Below, piece after piece: positions 1-6,883 of a DNA stretch of 12,084 nt. The DNA is from Lentimicrobiaceae bacterium. GTDB lineage: Bacteria; Bacteroidota; Bacteroidia; Bacteroidales; SKPS01. The stretch lies in contig SKPS01000370.1 in NCBI GenBank assembly GCA_007119395.1, forward strand, positions 1-12,084. Direction: 5' to 3'. A program made the position numbers and the translations under genes. Each line of letters begins with the position of its first letter. The first letter of the stretch is position 1. The notes under the pieces were generated by a model, which searched no databases, was not told the origin of the DNA, and was given only the letters and a program-made list of their open reading frames with translations.

Positions 1-144
1 ACTGAGTGTGGTTTTCCCTGCCCCCGACAATCCGGTTAACCAAATGGCCCTGGGATTCTGCTTCACCAGAAACCGCCTCCGACTCCGACGGATGAAGTCA
101 TTGAAGTCAGTGAATATGCTGTCGTGCCTTTTGATTTGAATCAT
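1..144 (-). CDS. cysC: Adenylylsulfate kinase (APS kinase), N-terminal fragment
   Basis: This is the 5' end of a minus-strand gene that runs off the left edge of the window. Read on the minus strand from an ATG at 144-142, it gives about 48 residues. They end in AIWLTGLSGAGKTTLS, the Walker A region in the W-x-TGLSGAGK-T-T/S form typical of APS kinases. The enzyme phosphorylates adenosine 5'-phosphosulfate to PAPS with ATP, in the cytoplasm, in sulfate activation. The basic stretch just before it (RRSRRRFLVKQNPR) fits the usual short lead-in of the family. An in-frame stop lies upstream at 195-193, and ATG is the only standard start before the P-loop. Because the kinase domain begins right at this N-terminus, this is a stand-alone CysC rather than the C-terminal half of a CysNC fusion. 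About 150 residues are missing, so catalytic completeness cannot be judged. A different GLSGAGKT kinase is a less likely alternative. Confidence 0.8.
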   Translation of the reverse strand, partial: MIQIKRHDSIFTDFNDFIRRSRRRFLVKQNPRAIWLTGLSGAGKTTLS

Positions 145-199
145 CTGAAGAAGCGTATCAATGAAACAGGACTTGATGTCAGTGGTTAAAAATTACGTG

Positions 200-207
200 C
201 AAAGATA
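200..207 (-). promoter_or_regulatory. Predicted -7 promoter element for cysC
   Basis: Minus-strand TATCTTTG matches the Bacteroidota sigma-ABfr -7 consensus TAnnTTTG exactly. It would start transcription near 193, giving a leader of about 50 bases to the cysC ATG at 144. I see no convincing TTG/TTTG -33 element at 19-21 bases upstream. Confidence 0.55.
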
Positions 208-278
208 CTTTTTCCCAGGATATAGGGTGTTGGCACATTCGATTGGGTTAAAGATAATGTGTGCACCTCAATTATTGT

Positions 279-286
279 TATGTTTG
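279..286 (+). promoter_or_regulatory. Predicted -7 promoter element for deoC
   Basis: TATGTTTG matches TAnnTTTG exactly and lies 24 bases before the deoC ATG at 311, implying a very short leader of roughly 15-20 bases. The -33 region is poor. Together with the cysC box at 200-207 it makes the 166-base gap a divergent promoter region. Confidence 0.55.
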
Positions 287-310
287 CCTGCACATAAACA
301 GTGACATACT

Positions 311-1129
311 ATGGTATCAGGCGAGTTATTGGGAGGGGATCATGAGGTATCGGCTGCTATGGCCGGGCGGTTATTGGCGTTGACAGATCTAACCACTTTG
401 GAGGCGACAGACCATGTGGAGTCGGTTGAGGCTTTCTGTCGCAAGGCGTTGGCTATTCGTCCATCTGTTGATGGAGTGGAGCGTTCGGTGGCTGCGGTAT
501 GCGTATATCCTGTATTTGCTTCAGCGGTTCGCAGGATGCTTGAGGGGAGTGGGATTCGTACAGCTGTGGTTGCCGGGGGCTTCCCGTCGGCGCAGATGTT
601 GTTGAGGTTACGTGCTGAGGAGTGCAGAATTGCGATAGAGGAGGGGGCGGAAGAGATTGACATGGTGATCAGCCGGGGTCGTTTTCTTGAGGGTGATGTG
701 GGGTTTCTTACAGAGGAGGTTGGCCTCTTTGCCGGGCTCTGTTCAGGGAAAGCGGTTTTGAAGGTGATACTGGAGAGTGGAGAACTGCAACGTGAGGAGT
801 TGATAAGGCTTGCTTCACGGTTGTCACTGGAGGCGGGTGCAGACTTCATCAAGACCTCTACAGGCAAAGTGATGCCTGGTGCCACTCCGGAATCTTTTGC
901 ATGGATGTTGGATGAGGTGGTTTGCCATTACGAACGAACCGGTTTGAGGTGTGGCGTGAAGGTATCTGGAGGCATCTCCGAACCTGCGGTGGCGGCATAT
1001 TATTACCGGGTCATGGCCGACCGTGTTGGCCAGGAGTGGATGTCGGAACGATATTTTCGATTGGGGGCATCCCGGTTGGCAGACAAGCTGGTGGCTGTTA
1101 CAGGCTCATCATCAGGTTACACCCCCTGA
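311..1129 (+). CDS. deoC: Deoxyribose-phosphate aldolase (DERA)
   Basis: This cytoplasmic class I aldolase cleaves 2-deoxyribose-5-phosphate into glyceraldehyde-3-phosphate and acetaldehyde in deoxynucleoside catabolism. The 272-residue product is close to the family length of about 220-260. LTDLTTLEATD (residues 24-34) is the N-terminal signature. The catalytic residues known from the E. coli enzyme are all recognisable: the Asp in EEIDMVI (D117), the Schiff-base Lys in FIKTSTGKV (K181) and the second essential Lys in GVKVSGG (K217). The C-terminal FRLGASRLADKL matches the phosphate-binding GAS motif. I chose the ATG at 311 because it follows a TATGTTTG promoter box closely and the family needs this N-terminus; M17 (359) would also retain LTDLTTL. 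No other deo gene is adjacent. The 3' end overlaps the convergent LuxE-like gene by 32 bases, a tail-to-tail arrangement with no space for a separate terminator. Confidence 0.93.
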   Translation: MVSGELLGGDHEVSAAMAGRLLALTDLTTLEATDHVESVEAFCRKALAIRPSVDGVERSVAAVCVYPVFASAVRRMLEGSGIRTAVVAGGFPSAQMLLRLRAEECRIAIEEGAEEIDMVISRGRFLEGDVGFLTEEVGLFAGLCSGKAVLKVILESGELQREELIRLASRLSLEAGADFIKTSTGKVMPGATPESFAWMLDEVVCHYERTGLRCGVKVSGGISEPAVAAYYYRVMADRVGQEWMSERYFRLGASRLADKLVAVTGSSSGYTP

Positions 1130-2102
1130 TCTGGCTGCCATCGATTCTGCCGAGGATCTCAAAGCTGCCATCCGGATAGGAGATGCCCAGATCGTCGGTA
1201 GCGAGAAATGCACAACTGTGAAGGTTGGCCAGATCAATGATGTTAACAGCTCCCCTCTCTTCCGGGCCAACGATTCTGTAAGGGTCATTGATGTCACGAA
1301 TCATTACACGCATCCATGGAGGTGGGTGGTACCGCCCTTCGCCCAGTGACCAGGCCTGTGAACACAGCTCTGTCATCCCGTACTCTGAGCATACCTGTTC
1401 TACGCCATAACCTTGTGAAAGGTGCTGGTGCAACTCCTCTCTGATCATCTCCCTTCCCCTTCCTTTCATCCCTCCTGTCTCCACAATCAACAGGTCAGGC
1501 ATTGGATGATCCAATATTGCGGCAAATTCCAGCAAGGCAAAGGTAACCCCTATCAGTATAGACTTACGGTCTGAATCCGCAACACGTAACAGATCCTTTT
1601 TCAATGCAGCATAATCGGTGTGGTAAAACCCGCCAGTTTGAGACCCACTGGCTTTGATGAGCTGGTCTGCCATGTACACAAGTGAAGCATTGCCCCTTTC
1701 GAGATAGGATGGCAGCAGCGCAAAAATGTGGTACTCTTCAGGAGACCCAAACACCCTTTTAAAACCACGCATTACACTCTCAATGTAGAGTGCAGGCTCC
1801 AATACATAGTGCACAGATGGGGTGGAACCTGTGGTGCCACTGCTTACAAACTGCACGCCTTGACCCGTATCAGCCTGTGATCCTGTTATCACACGGTGAC
1901 TTCTGAAAAAGGATACCGGCAAAAAAGGGATATGTTCTAAACTTTTTACATGTTCAGGGTCACGATGGTTAAGGCGGGCAAACTCATGGTACAACGGATT
2001 GTTGAAATACTGATATTGGAAAATACGCAGGGCGAGCCGGTTGAAGCCATCACCGGAAAACGGTCCAAACACCTGTTCTTTTATCTGTTCAATCAACTCC
2101 AT
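1098..2102 (-). CDS. LuxE/PaaK-like acyl-protein synthetase (adenylate-forming)
   Basis: The 334-residue protein resembles the LuxE acyl-protein synthetase family, related to PaaK-type adenylate-forming enzymes. LuxE activates fatty acids as acyl-AMP and transfers the acyl group to a protein thiol. Visible motifs, in order, are the nucleotide loop SSGTTGSTPS (87-96), ETGGMKGRGREM (208-219), the YGMTELCSQ block (241-249), the TDDLG motif (302-306) and GRIDGSQIRG (318-327). These are the equivalents of the ANL core motifs. The protein is shorter than PaaK and ends right after the last motif, so the mobile C-terminal domain is reduced or absent, as in LuxE. No signal peptide is visible, so it should be cytoplasmic. 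The ATG at 2102 starts a plausible helical N-terminus and lies about 80 bases behind a perfect -7 box (2190-2183). There is no luxC reductase, luxD, acyl carrier protein or partner synthase nearby, so the substrate and acceptor are unknown. Confidence 0.8.
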   Translation of the reverse strand: MELIEQIKEQVFGPFSGDGFNRLALRIFQYQYFNNPLYHEFARLNHRDPEHVKSLEHIPFLPVSFFRSHRVITGSQADTGQGVQFVSSGTTGSTPSVHYVLEPALYIESVMRGFKRVFGSPEEYHIFALLPSYLERGNASLVYMADQLIKASGSQTGGFYHTDYAALKKDLLRVADSDRKSILIGVTFALLEFAAILDHPMPDLLIVETGGMKGRGREMIREELHQHLSQGYGVEQVCSEYGMTELCSQAWSLGEGRYHPPPWMRVMIRDINDPYRIVGPEERGAVNIIDLANLHSCAFLATDDLGISYPDGSFEILGRIDGSQIRGCNLMMSL

Positions 2103-2157
2103 TGTATTGACTGGTTGTGAAGCGGGATATTGATACGGAATAATCCTGAGATTTTTG

Positions 2158-2165
2158 TACCTTTA
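2158..2165 (+). promoter_or_regulatory. Possible -7 element for the lipoprotein gene at 2214
   Basis: TACCTTTA matches TAnnTTTG at all fixed bases but the last. It precedes the ATG at 2214 by 48 bases. It lies about 18 bases from the minus-strand box at 2183-2190, so the two divergent promoters would overlap. No -33 element stands out. Confidence 0.35.
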
Positions 2166-2182
2166 CCCCTTGAAATACAAAA

Positions 2183-2190
2183 CAAACATA
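2183..2190 (-). promoter_or_regulatory. Predicted -7 promoter element for the LuxE-like gene
   Basis: Minus-strand TATGTTTG matches the TAnnTTTG consensus exactly. Expected initiation is near 2176, giving a leader of about 75 bases before the ATG at 2102. No clear -33 element is seen. Confidence 0.5.
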
Positions 2191-2213
2191 CAGCTTTTTC
2201 GTTTCTTTTGGGT

Positions 2214-2756
2214 ATGAAACACATCGTAAGACAAAGGGGTATTCTGTTGCCGGGGTTTTTGGTTTTGTTGTTGCTGCCATTGTTGATGCACAGTGGTTGC
2301 AGCACTGAGAGTGATTTCCCGGATGAGCCTGTTTTACGATACCTTGGTTTTGATTTTATTCATGATGAGGGTGGTGATTTGCGGGAAGGGATTCTCAGGT
2401 TGGAGTTCACTGATGGCGATGGAGACATCGGCCTTGGGAAGGGGGACACTCTACCGCCATACCATTACGGAGGCGGGCACTATTACAACTTCTACATCTA
2501 TTTGCACACGGTGCAGAACGGGCAATATGTTGCTGTGGAGTTTCCTGACACAACCATGAACTTTCACAGCCGGATTCCTCCTGTAGATTTCAATGGGAAG
2601 AGCCGTGGTATCACAGGTGTACTGGAATACACTTTTGATATGTGGATCATGAAGCCCTTTTTACCATCGGATACCATCATGATCAAGACATGGATTACCG
2701 ACAGGGCTCTTAACAACAGCAATGTAGTGACTACCCCTGACATTGCGATTCCCTGA
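2214..2756 (+). CDS. Predicted lipoprotein of unknown function (FTDGDGDIGL motif)
   Basis: I do not recognise a function. The 180-residue product starts with a basic n-region (KHIVRQR), then a hydrophobic run (residues 10-25), then Cys29, followed by an acidic stretch (TESDFPDEP) as in exported Bacteroidota lipoproteins. The lipobox HSGC is imperfect: His, not Leu, is at -3. The mature part carries FTDGDGDIGL (65-74), a motif seen in Bacteroidota cell-envelope lipoproteins, and ends with DRALNNSNVVTTPDI (163-177). Asp-Gly-Asp-Gly suggests, but does not prove, calcium binding. A longer reading from 2130 exists, but it would put the start upstream of the predicted transcription start and bury the signal sequence, so I chose the ATG at 2214. 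It stands alone: divergent from the LuxE-like gene and separated by 65 bases and a promoter from mrdA. Confidence 0.72.
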   Translation: MKHIVRQRGILLPGFLVLLLLPLLMHSGCSTESDFPDEPVLRYLGFDFIHDEGGDLREGILRLEFTDGDGDIGLGKGDTLPPYHYGGGHYYNFYIYLHTVQNGQYVAVEFPDTTMNFHSRIPPVDFNGKSRGITGVLEYTFDMWIMKPFLPSDTIMIKTWITDRALNNSNVVTTPDIAIP

Positions 2757-2779
2757 TCTTGCTTTTTGCCAATGGATAC

Positions 2780-2810
2780 TTGAAAACGTGGAGGAAGTGG
2801 TGTATTTTTG
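2780..2810 (+). promoter_or_regulatory. Predicted promoter of the mrdA-rodA operon
   Basis: TTG at 2780-2782, a 20-base spacer, then TATTTTTG at 2803-2810 together match the Bacteroidota -33/-7 pattern. This is the only promoter in the window where both halves are at standard spacing. Transcription should begin near 2817, only a few bases before the TTG (2822) or GTG (2828) start of mrdA, so the mRNA may be nearly leaderless. Confidence 0.6.
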
Positions 2811-2821
2811 CCGATAATTAA

Positions 2822-4651
2822 TTGAACGTGAAGAGAGACAGGTATTTCGGGCGGCAATATTTTTTTCTGGTGCTGTTCATTGTAGTATGGGTGGCGCTGG
2901 GTATGAGATTGTTGTCGATACAGGTTTTAAACGACCAGTACAAGCGTTCTTCGATGGTGATATCCATCAGGGAGGAGATTGAAATACCCGCGCGTGGTGT
3001 GATACGTGATCGGCATGGTGTTGAGTTGGTGGTAAACTATCCGGTATACGACCTGATGGTTGTGGCCCGTGAGGTAAAGCCATTTGACACACTGTTATTG
3101 TGTCGTATACTGGATCTGGATCATTTATATGTTCGTGAGTATTTACAGCGGCAGATGCGGGATCCCTATTTACGGGTTAACCGTGGTGTTATTGCGCGTC
3201 AATTGCCGATAGACCAGATTGGCAAGTTCACTGAGTTTCAGTTTCGTTTCCCGGGTTTTTACGTTCAGGAGCGCACCATGCGTAGGTATCCTATTGGGGT
3301 TGCAGCCCACACTTTGGGTTACATTGGTGAGGTGAACCAGGGGGTTTTAGACCGCGATTCATATTATGTGGCAGGTGATTACATTGGGATCAGTGGAATA
3401 GAGCGGTCTTATGAGGGGGTGCTACGTGGTGAGAAGGGATTGCGCAAGCGGTTAAAAGACAAATTTGGCAGAGACCAAGGCCCTTATCTCGGGGGTGAAG
3501 AGGACATCCAGGCGAGAGCCGGTTTGGATCTGTACACCACCCTGGATGCCGGTTTACAGGCTTATGGCGAACAGCTTATGGAGCATAAGATTGGCAGTGT
3601 TGTGGCACTGGAGCCCTCCACCGGAGAGATCCTGGCGCTGGTTACCAGTCCGACCTATGATCCCAATTTGCTCAGTGGCCGTGAACGGGCAAAAAATTAC
3701 CATACCCTGTTAAACGACACATACCGCCCTTTGATGAACCGGGCTTTACAAGCGCAATATCCGCCGGGTTCCACTTTTAAAATGGTTAATGCCCTGATTT
3801 CAATGCAGATGAATGCATTGAGGGCAGAAACCAGGTACTCCTGTGGCGGTGCCTTTCATATGGGTCGTCTGACGGTACGCTGCCATGGTCATCCGGGACC
3901 GACAAACCTTGCTCAATCGATCCAGTTTTCATGCAATACCTATTACTGCTATAACTTCAGGGATATGCTCGACAGAAGCAACTACCCCAATACCAAAGCA
4001 GCGTTTGAAGTGTGGAGAGCGCACGCTCTCAGCTTTGGACTTGGGAAACGGTTCAACAACGACTTGCCATTTGGCCTTGCCGGAAATATCCCCACCAGCG
4101 AATTTTACGACAGATACCACGGTTCCGGGAGATGGAGAGCCCTCTCCATTATTTCACTCGCCATCGGGCAGGGAGAAATACTCACCACCCCTGTGCAACT
4201 GGCAAATATTGCAGCTGTAATCGCCAACAAAGGACACTACTTCAACCCCCATATTGTGAAAAGTATCGGGCATCCCGACAGCCTCAATACCGCTGTAAGA
4301 GAACGTTTTGAAACAACCATCGACCCACACCATTTTGAACCGATTATCATCGGAATGCGTGACGTGGTGCTGGCCGGTACAGCAAGAAACGCCTATATCC
4401 CGGGTATTACTGTCTGCGGAAAAACCGGTACCGCACAAAATCCTCACGGCGACAACCATTCTCTCTTTATCGCCTATGCACCCATGGAAAACCCTCAAAT
4501 CGCCATCGCAGTTATCGTGGAAAATGCCGGCTATGGCTCTACATGGGCATCCCCCATCGCCAGCCTGATGATAGAAAAATACCTCACCGGCGAAGTAAAA
4601 CGTGAAGCCTTGGAAAACAGAATCCTTAACAGTAAACTGATCAAAAGATAG
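2822..4651 (+). CDS. mrdA: Penicillin-binding protein 2 (elongasome transpeptidase)
   Basis: This class B PBP is the DD-transpeptidase that cross-links peptidoglycan on the periplasmic side during cell elongation, working with the RodA glycosyltransferase. The 609 residues show a short basic N-terminus, one membrane anchor (about 13-32), the PBP dimerisation/pedestal start PARGVIRDRHG (56-66), and a transpeptidase domain with all three active-site motifs. These are STFK (nucleophile S317, K320), SCN (370-372) and KTGTA (534-538). RYPIGVAAHTLGYIGEV (155-171) and IGISGIE (188-194) are typical of PBP2/FtsI proteins. The identity as PBP2 rather than FtsI rests on the rodA gene 8 bases downstream. 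The start is not ATG. An in-frame stop at 2819-2821 leaves TTG at 2822 or GTG at 2828, and both keep the membrane anchor intact. Base use changes inside the gene: the first half is rich in G and T, the second in A and C. mreB, mreC and mreD, often upstream in this phylum, are not here. Confidence 0.93.
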   Translation: MNVKRDRYFGRQYFFLVLFIVVWVALGMRLLSIQVLNDQYKRSSMVISIREEIEIPARGVIRDRHGVELVVNYPVYDLMVVAREVKPFDTLLLCRILDLDHLYVREYLQRQMRDPYLRVNRGVIARQLPIDQIGKFTEFQFRFPGFYVQERTMRRYPIGVAAHTLGYIGEVNQGVLDRDSYYVAGDYIGISGIERSYEGVLRGEKGLRKRLKDKFGRDQGPYLGGEEDIQARAGLDLYTTLDAGLQAYGEQLMEHKIGSVVALEPSTGEILALVTSPTYDPNLLSGRERAKNYHTLLNDTYRPLMNRALQAQYPPGSTFKMVNALISMQMNALRAETRYSCGGAFHMGRLTVRCHGHPGPTNLAQSIQFSCNTYYCYNFRDMLDRSNYPNTKAAFEVWRAHALSFGLGKRFNNDLPFGLAGNIPTSEFYDRYHGSGRWRALSIISLAIGQGEILTTPVQLANIAAVIANKGHYFNPHIVKSIGHPDSLNTAVRERFETTIDPHHFEPIIIGMRDVVLAGTARNAYIPGITVCGKTGTAQNPHGDNHSLFIAYAPMENPQIAIAVIVENAGYGSTWASPIASLMIEKYLTGEVKREALENRILNSKLIKR

Positions 4652-4659
4652 CAAAAACG

Positions 4660-5949
4660 GTGTACAGCAACACAACACATCAACACAAAGGGATTTTTCG
4701 AAACATCGACTGGGTGATGGTGGTTCTGTGGCTGATTCTGGTCACAGTGGGGTGGCTCAGTGTTTTCTCAACGGGCAACCAGGAGACTTTCAGCAACATC
4801 TTTGATTTGAACCAGCGGTATGGGAAACAGCTTCTTTGGATTGTGCTGGCCATGGTGGTTGCACTGATCATCCTGATCCTTGATCCGAAAATCGTACCTC
4901 CGTTGTCGTATATGATTTATGCCTTGCTGAATCTCTCGTTGGTGGCGGTGTTGATTTTTGGCACCGAAGTAAATGCATCAAAAAGCTGGTTTCAGGTGGG
5001 TGGATTTGCCCTTCAGCCTGCTGAATTTGCCAAAGTGGCTACTGTGCTCGCCATGGCCAGGTATATGAGTGCCATCGATTTTGACCTCACCAAGCGCAAA
5101 ACCTTGCTCACGGTAACCGGCATTGTTGCGCTTCCCTTCGGATTGATCATGCTGCAGCCCGACCTGGGATCAGCCATTGTGCTATTTGCTCCCATTCTGA
5201 TGCTCTACCGTTTCGGGCTGTGGCCATGGTATCTGTATGGAGCCCTCACCCTGGCATTGCTCTTTATTCTTGACCTGATGTTTTCAACCTATGTGGTCGT
5301 GGGATTGATCATTATTTCAGTAGCTCTGCTGATCCTTATCCTCAAAGCAAAAAAAAGAGAAGCCTGGCTAATGGTCTCCCTGGGACTTGCAACCATTGTT
5401 CTGGTCTTTGCCTTCGACTTCTTCTTTCATGAAGGCCTCAAACCACACCAGAAAGAGAGAATTGAAGTGTATATAGCCAATCTGCAGGGAGAGGACCGCG
5501 ACATCAGAAATATCGGATACAACTTCTACCAATCAAAAGTAGCGATTGGATCAGGGGGCTGGACAGGCAAAGGGTATCTGCAGGGAACACAAACAAAAAT
5601 GAACTTCATTCCTGAGCAAGACACCGATTTTATCTTTTGCACGGTGGGTGAAGAGTTTGGGTTTATCGGCAGCATGTTCATTGTATCAGTGTTTTTACTT
5701 TTGTTGTACCGCATCATTCAAAGGGCTGAAATACAGCGCTCAAGGTTTAGTCAGATTTACGGATACGGAGTGGCATCGCTGCTGTTTTTTCATTTTGTGG
5801 TGAATGTTGGCATGACCATTGGCTTAACTCCTGTAATTGGCATACCTTTGCCTTACATGAGTTATGGTGGATCATCATTATGGGCATTTACCATTTTATT
5901 GTTTATCTTTATCAAACAGGATATGCATCGATATGAAGTGGTGGGATAA
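4660..5949 (+). CDS. rodA: RodA, SEDS peptidoglycan glycosyltransferase
   Basis: RodA polymerises lipid II into glycan strands in the plasma membrane, as partner of PBP2. The 429-residue protein has many hydrophobic segments from residue 17 to the C-terminus. It carries the SEDS signatures FALQPAEFAK (116-125), QPDLGSA (166-172), GKGYLQGTQ (303-311), FIPEQDTDFIFCTVGEEFG (316-334) and GIPLPYMSYGGSS (394-406). The acidic loop DTDF contains the Asp (D323 here) aligned, from memory, with the residue essential in studied RodA proteins. It is longer than E. coli RodA (370), mostly through an enlarged middle region (about 190-270) with an extra hydrophobic run and a KAKKRE loop. Such longer forms occur in Bacteroidota. 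The start codon is GTG at 4660, 8 bases after the mrdA stop. The 3' end overlaps the next gene by 17 bases if that gene starts at 5933. The function as RodA, not FtsW, follows from the mrdA neighbour. Confidence 0.93.
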   Translation: MYSNTTHQHKGIFRNIDWVMVVLWLILVTVGWLSVFSTGNQETFSNIFDLNQRYGKQLLWIVLAMVVALIILILDPKIVPPLSYMIYALLNLSLVAVLIFGTEVNASKSWFQVGGFALQPAEFAKVATVLAMARYMSAIDFDLTKRKTLLTVTGIVALPFGLIMLQPDLGSAIVLFAPILMLYRFGLWPWYLYGALTLALLFILDLMFSTYVVVGLIIISVALLILILKAKKREAWLMVSLGLATIVLVFAFDFFFHEGLKPHQKERIEVYIANLQGEDRDIRNIGYNFYQSKVAIGSGGWTGKGYLQGTQTKMNFIPEQDTDFIFCTVGEEFGFIGSMFIVSVFLLLLYRIIQRAEIQRSRFSQIYGYGVASLLFFHFVVNVGMTIGLTPVIGIPLPYMSYGGSSLWAFTILLFIFIKQDMHRYEVVG

Positions 5950-6883
5950 CATACCAAGACAGTGGCGCCGTTTAATGGCCGGAAGTATTTCAGACAGGCT
6001 TCCGTTTGTGCTGCTTTTCGTTTGTCTGCTTACAGTATATGGAGCAAATGGGCAATCGGGAGAGATTGAGGTGATGGGTCCTAAGCGGTATCCTTTTACG
6101 ATGATGGTTGGTGACGAGTCCTTCCGTTCGGTGCAGCCGGGCAGGGTTACGGCCACAGGGCTACCTAATGGACATACCACCGTGAGCATATGGTTTACAG
6201 ACTCCACCATTACACCCATAACAGATACCCTTACCGTGGTTTCAGGGTTACGTTATGTATACCGTATAGTACGTACCCGTGAAGAAGATGGCTGGAGAAG
6301 AGGATCTGCCAGGGTTGATCCCAGAAGACTGTTATCGAGGGATACGATTGCCAGTCCCTTTCGGGGAGACTCCTTCCGGTTGAACCTGATGGAAGTGATT
6401 ACAGCTCTGGAGGAGCCAACTCCACCTTCCGATGCAGAAAGCGATTCCACCCCCGGCCTGGTTTCACACAGACCCGATTTTCATTTTTCACGGCAAGAAC
6501 CCATTGCACCAGCCGACACACCAACACATGCATCCGATACGCTGACCGATTCGGTGACAACGTTTGGTGTTCCGGCAGAACCTGTTACCGGAACACCCTC
6601 TCTTACAGCAGAACAACTTAACTCGCTGAGAAGAGAACTCACCAACCTGCGCTTTGAAGAAGACAGAATACAGAAACTAAACGCAACACTCCCGGGGTTT
6701 TCTCTTACCACCCGGCAGATGTATCAGATCCTTGTGTGCTTCGACTTTGAGCGAAATAAAAAGGCCATTTTTCAACGCTATTTCGTAAGCCTTTCCGATA
6801 AAGAGAATCATCAACAGCTATATGAAGCCTTTGATTTTCAAAGTACTGTTGAACAATTAAAACAATGGGTTGATGGACAATAA
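5933..6883 (+). CDS. Secreted protein with C-terminal DUF4476 domain
   Basis: The 316-residue protein has three parts. A hydrophobic export signal (about 23-38, LPFVLLFVCLLTVYGANG) precedes QSGEIEV. A beta-rich N-terminal part (about 41-115) is followed by a Pro/Ser/Thr/Asp-rich linker (about 160-225). The C-terminal helical region (about 226-314) matches the DUF4476 family: LPGFSLTTRQMYQIL, then CFDFERNKK, then LYEAFDFQSTVEQL. The family has no known molecular function. Proteins with it are mostly secreted or periplasmic in Bacteroidota. The start is uncertain. ATG at 5933 overlaps rodA by 17 bases and leaves a long Trp/Arg-rich n-region; ATG at 5975 would give a more standard 26-residue signal peptide with no overlap. 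The coding region also reads open upstream to 5864, but that would lie wholly inside rodA. Position between rodA and an AI-2E-family gene, with overlaps on both sides, suggests co-translation with the elongasome genes. A role in envelope growth is inference. Confidence 0.8.
   Translation: MKWWDNIPRQWRRLMAGSISDRLPFVLLFVCLLTVYGANGQSGEIEVMGPKRYPFTMMVGDESFRSVQPGRVTATGLPNGHTTVSIWFTDSTITPITDTLTVVSGLRYVYRIVRTREEDGWRRGSARVDPRRLLSRDTIASPFRGDSFRLNLMEVITALEEPTPPSDAESDSTPGLVSHRPDFHFSRQEPIAPADTPTHASDTLTDSVTTFGVPAEPVTGTPSLTAEQLNSLRRELTNLRFEEDRIQKLNATLPGFSLTTRQMYQILVCFDFERNKKAIFQRYFVSLSDKENHQQLYEAFDFQSTVEQLKQWVDGQ

Noticed and set aside
40..189. Open plus-strand reading ending at a TAA (187-189), looking like the 3' end of a gene entering from the left
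   Set aside because: It is the antisense of the cysC N-terminus. The minus strand in the same codon register gives the diagnostic WLTGLSGAGKTTL P-loop.
340..885. 181-residue minus-strand open frame inside deoC
   Set aside because: Composition is Ser/Ala/Thr-rich with no family pattern. It lies wholly opposite a strongly supported enzyme gene.
3830..3970. Cysteine-rich stretch around the SxN motif of PBP2 (C341, C354, C371, C376) as a possible metal site
   Set aside because: Cysteines at these places, including SCN, are common in Bacteroidota and other PBP2 proteins, so nothing unusual is indicated.
4154..4678. 174-residue minus-strand open frame opposite the end of mrdA
   Set aside because: It is antisense to the conserved KTGT region of PBP2, has no coherent motif, and no promoter box or start context supports it.
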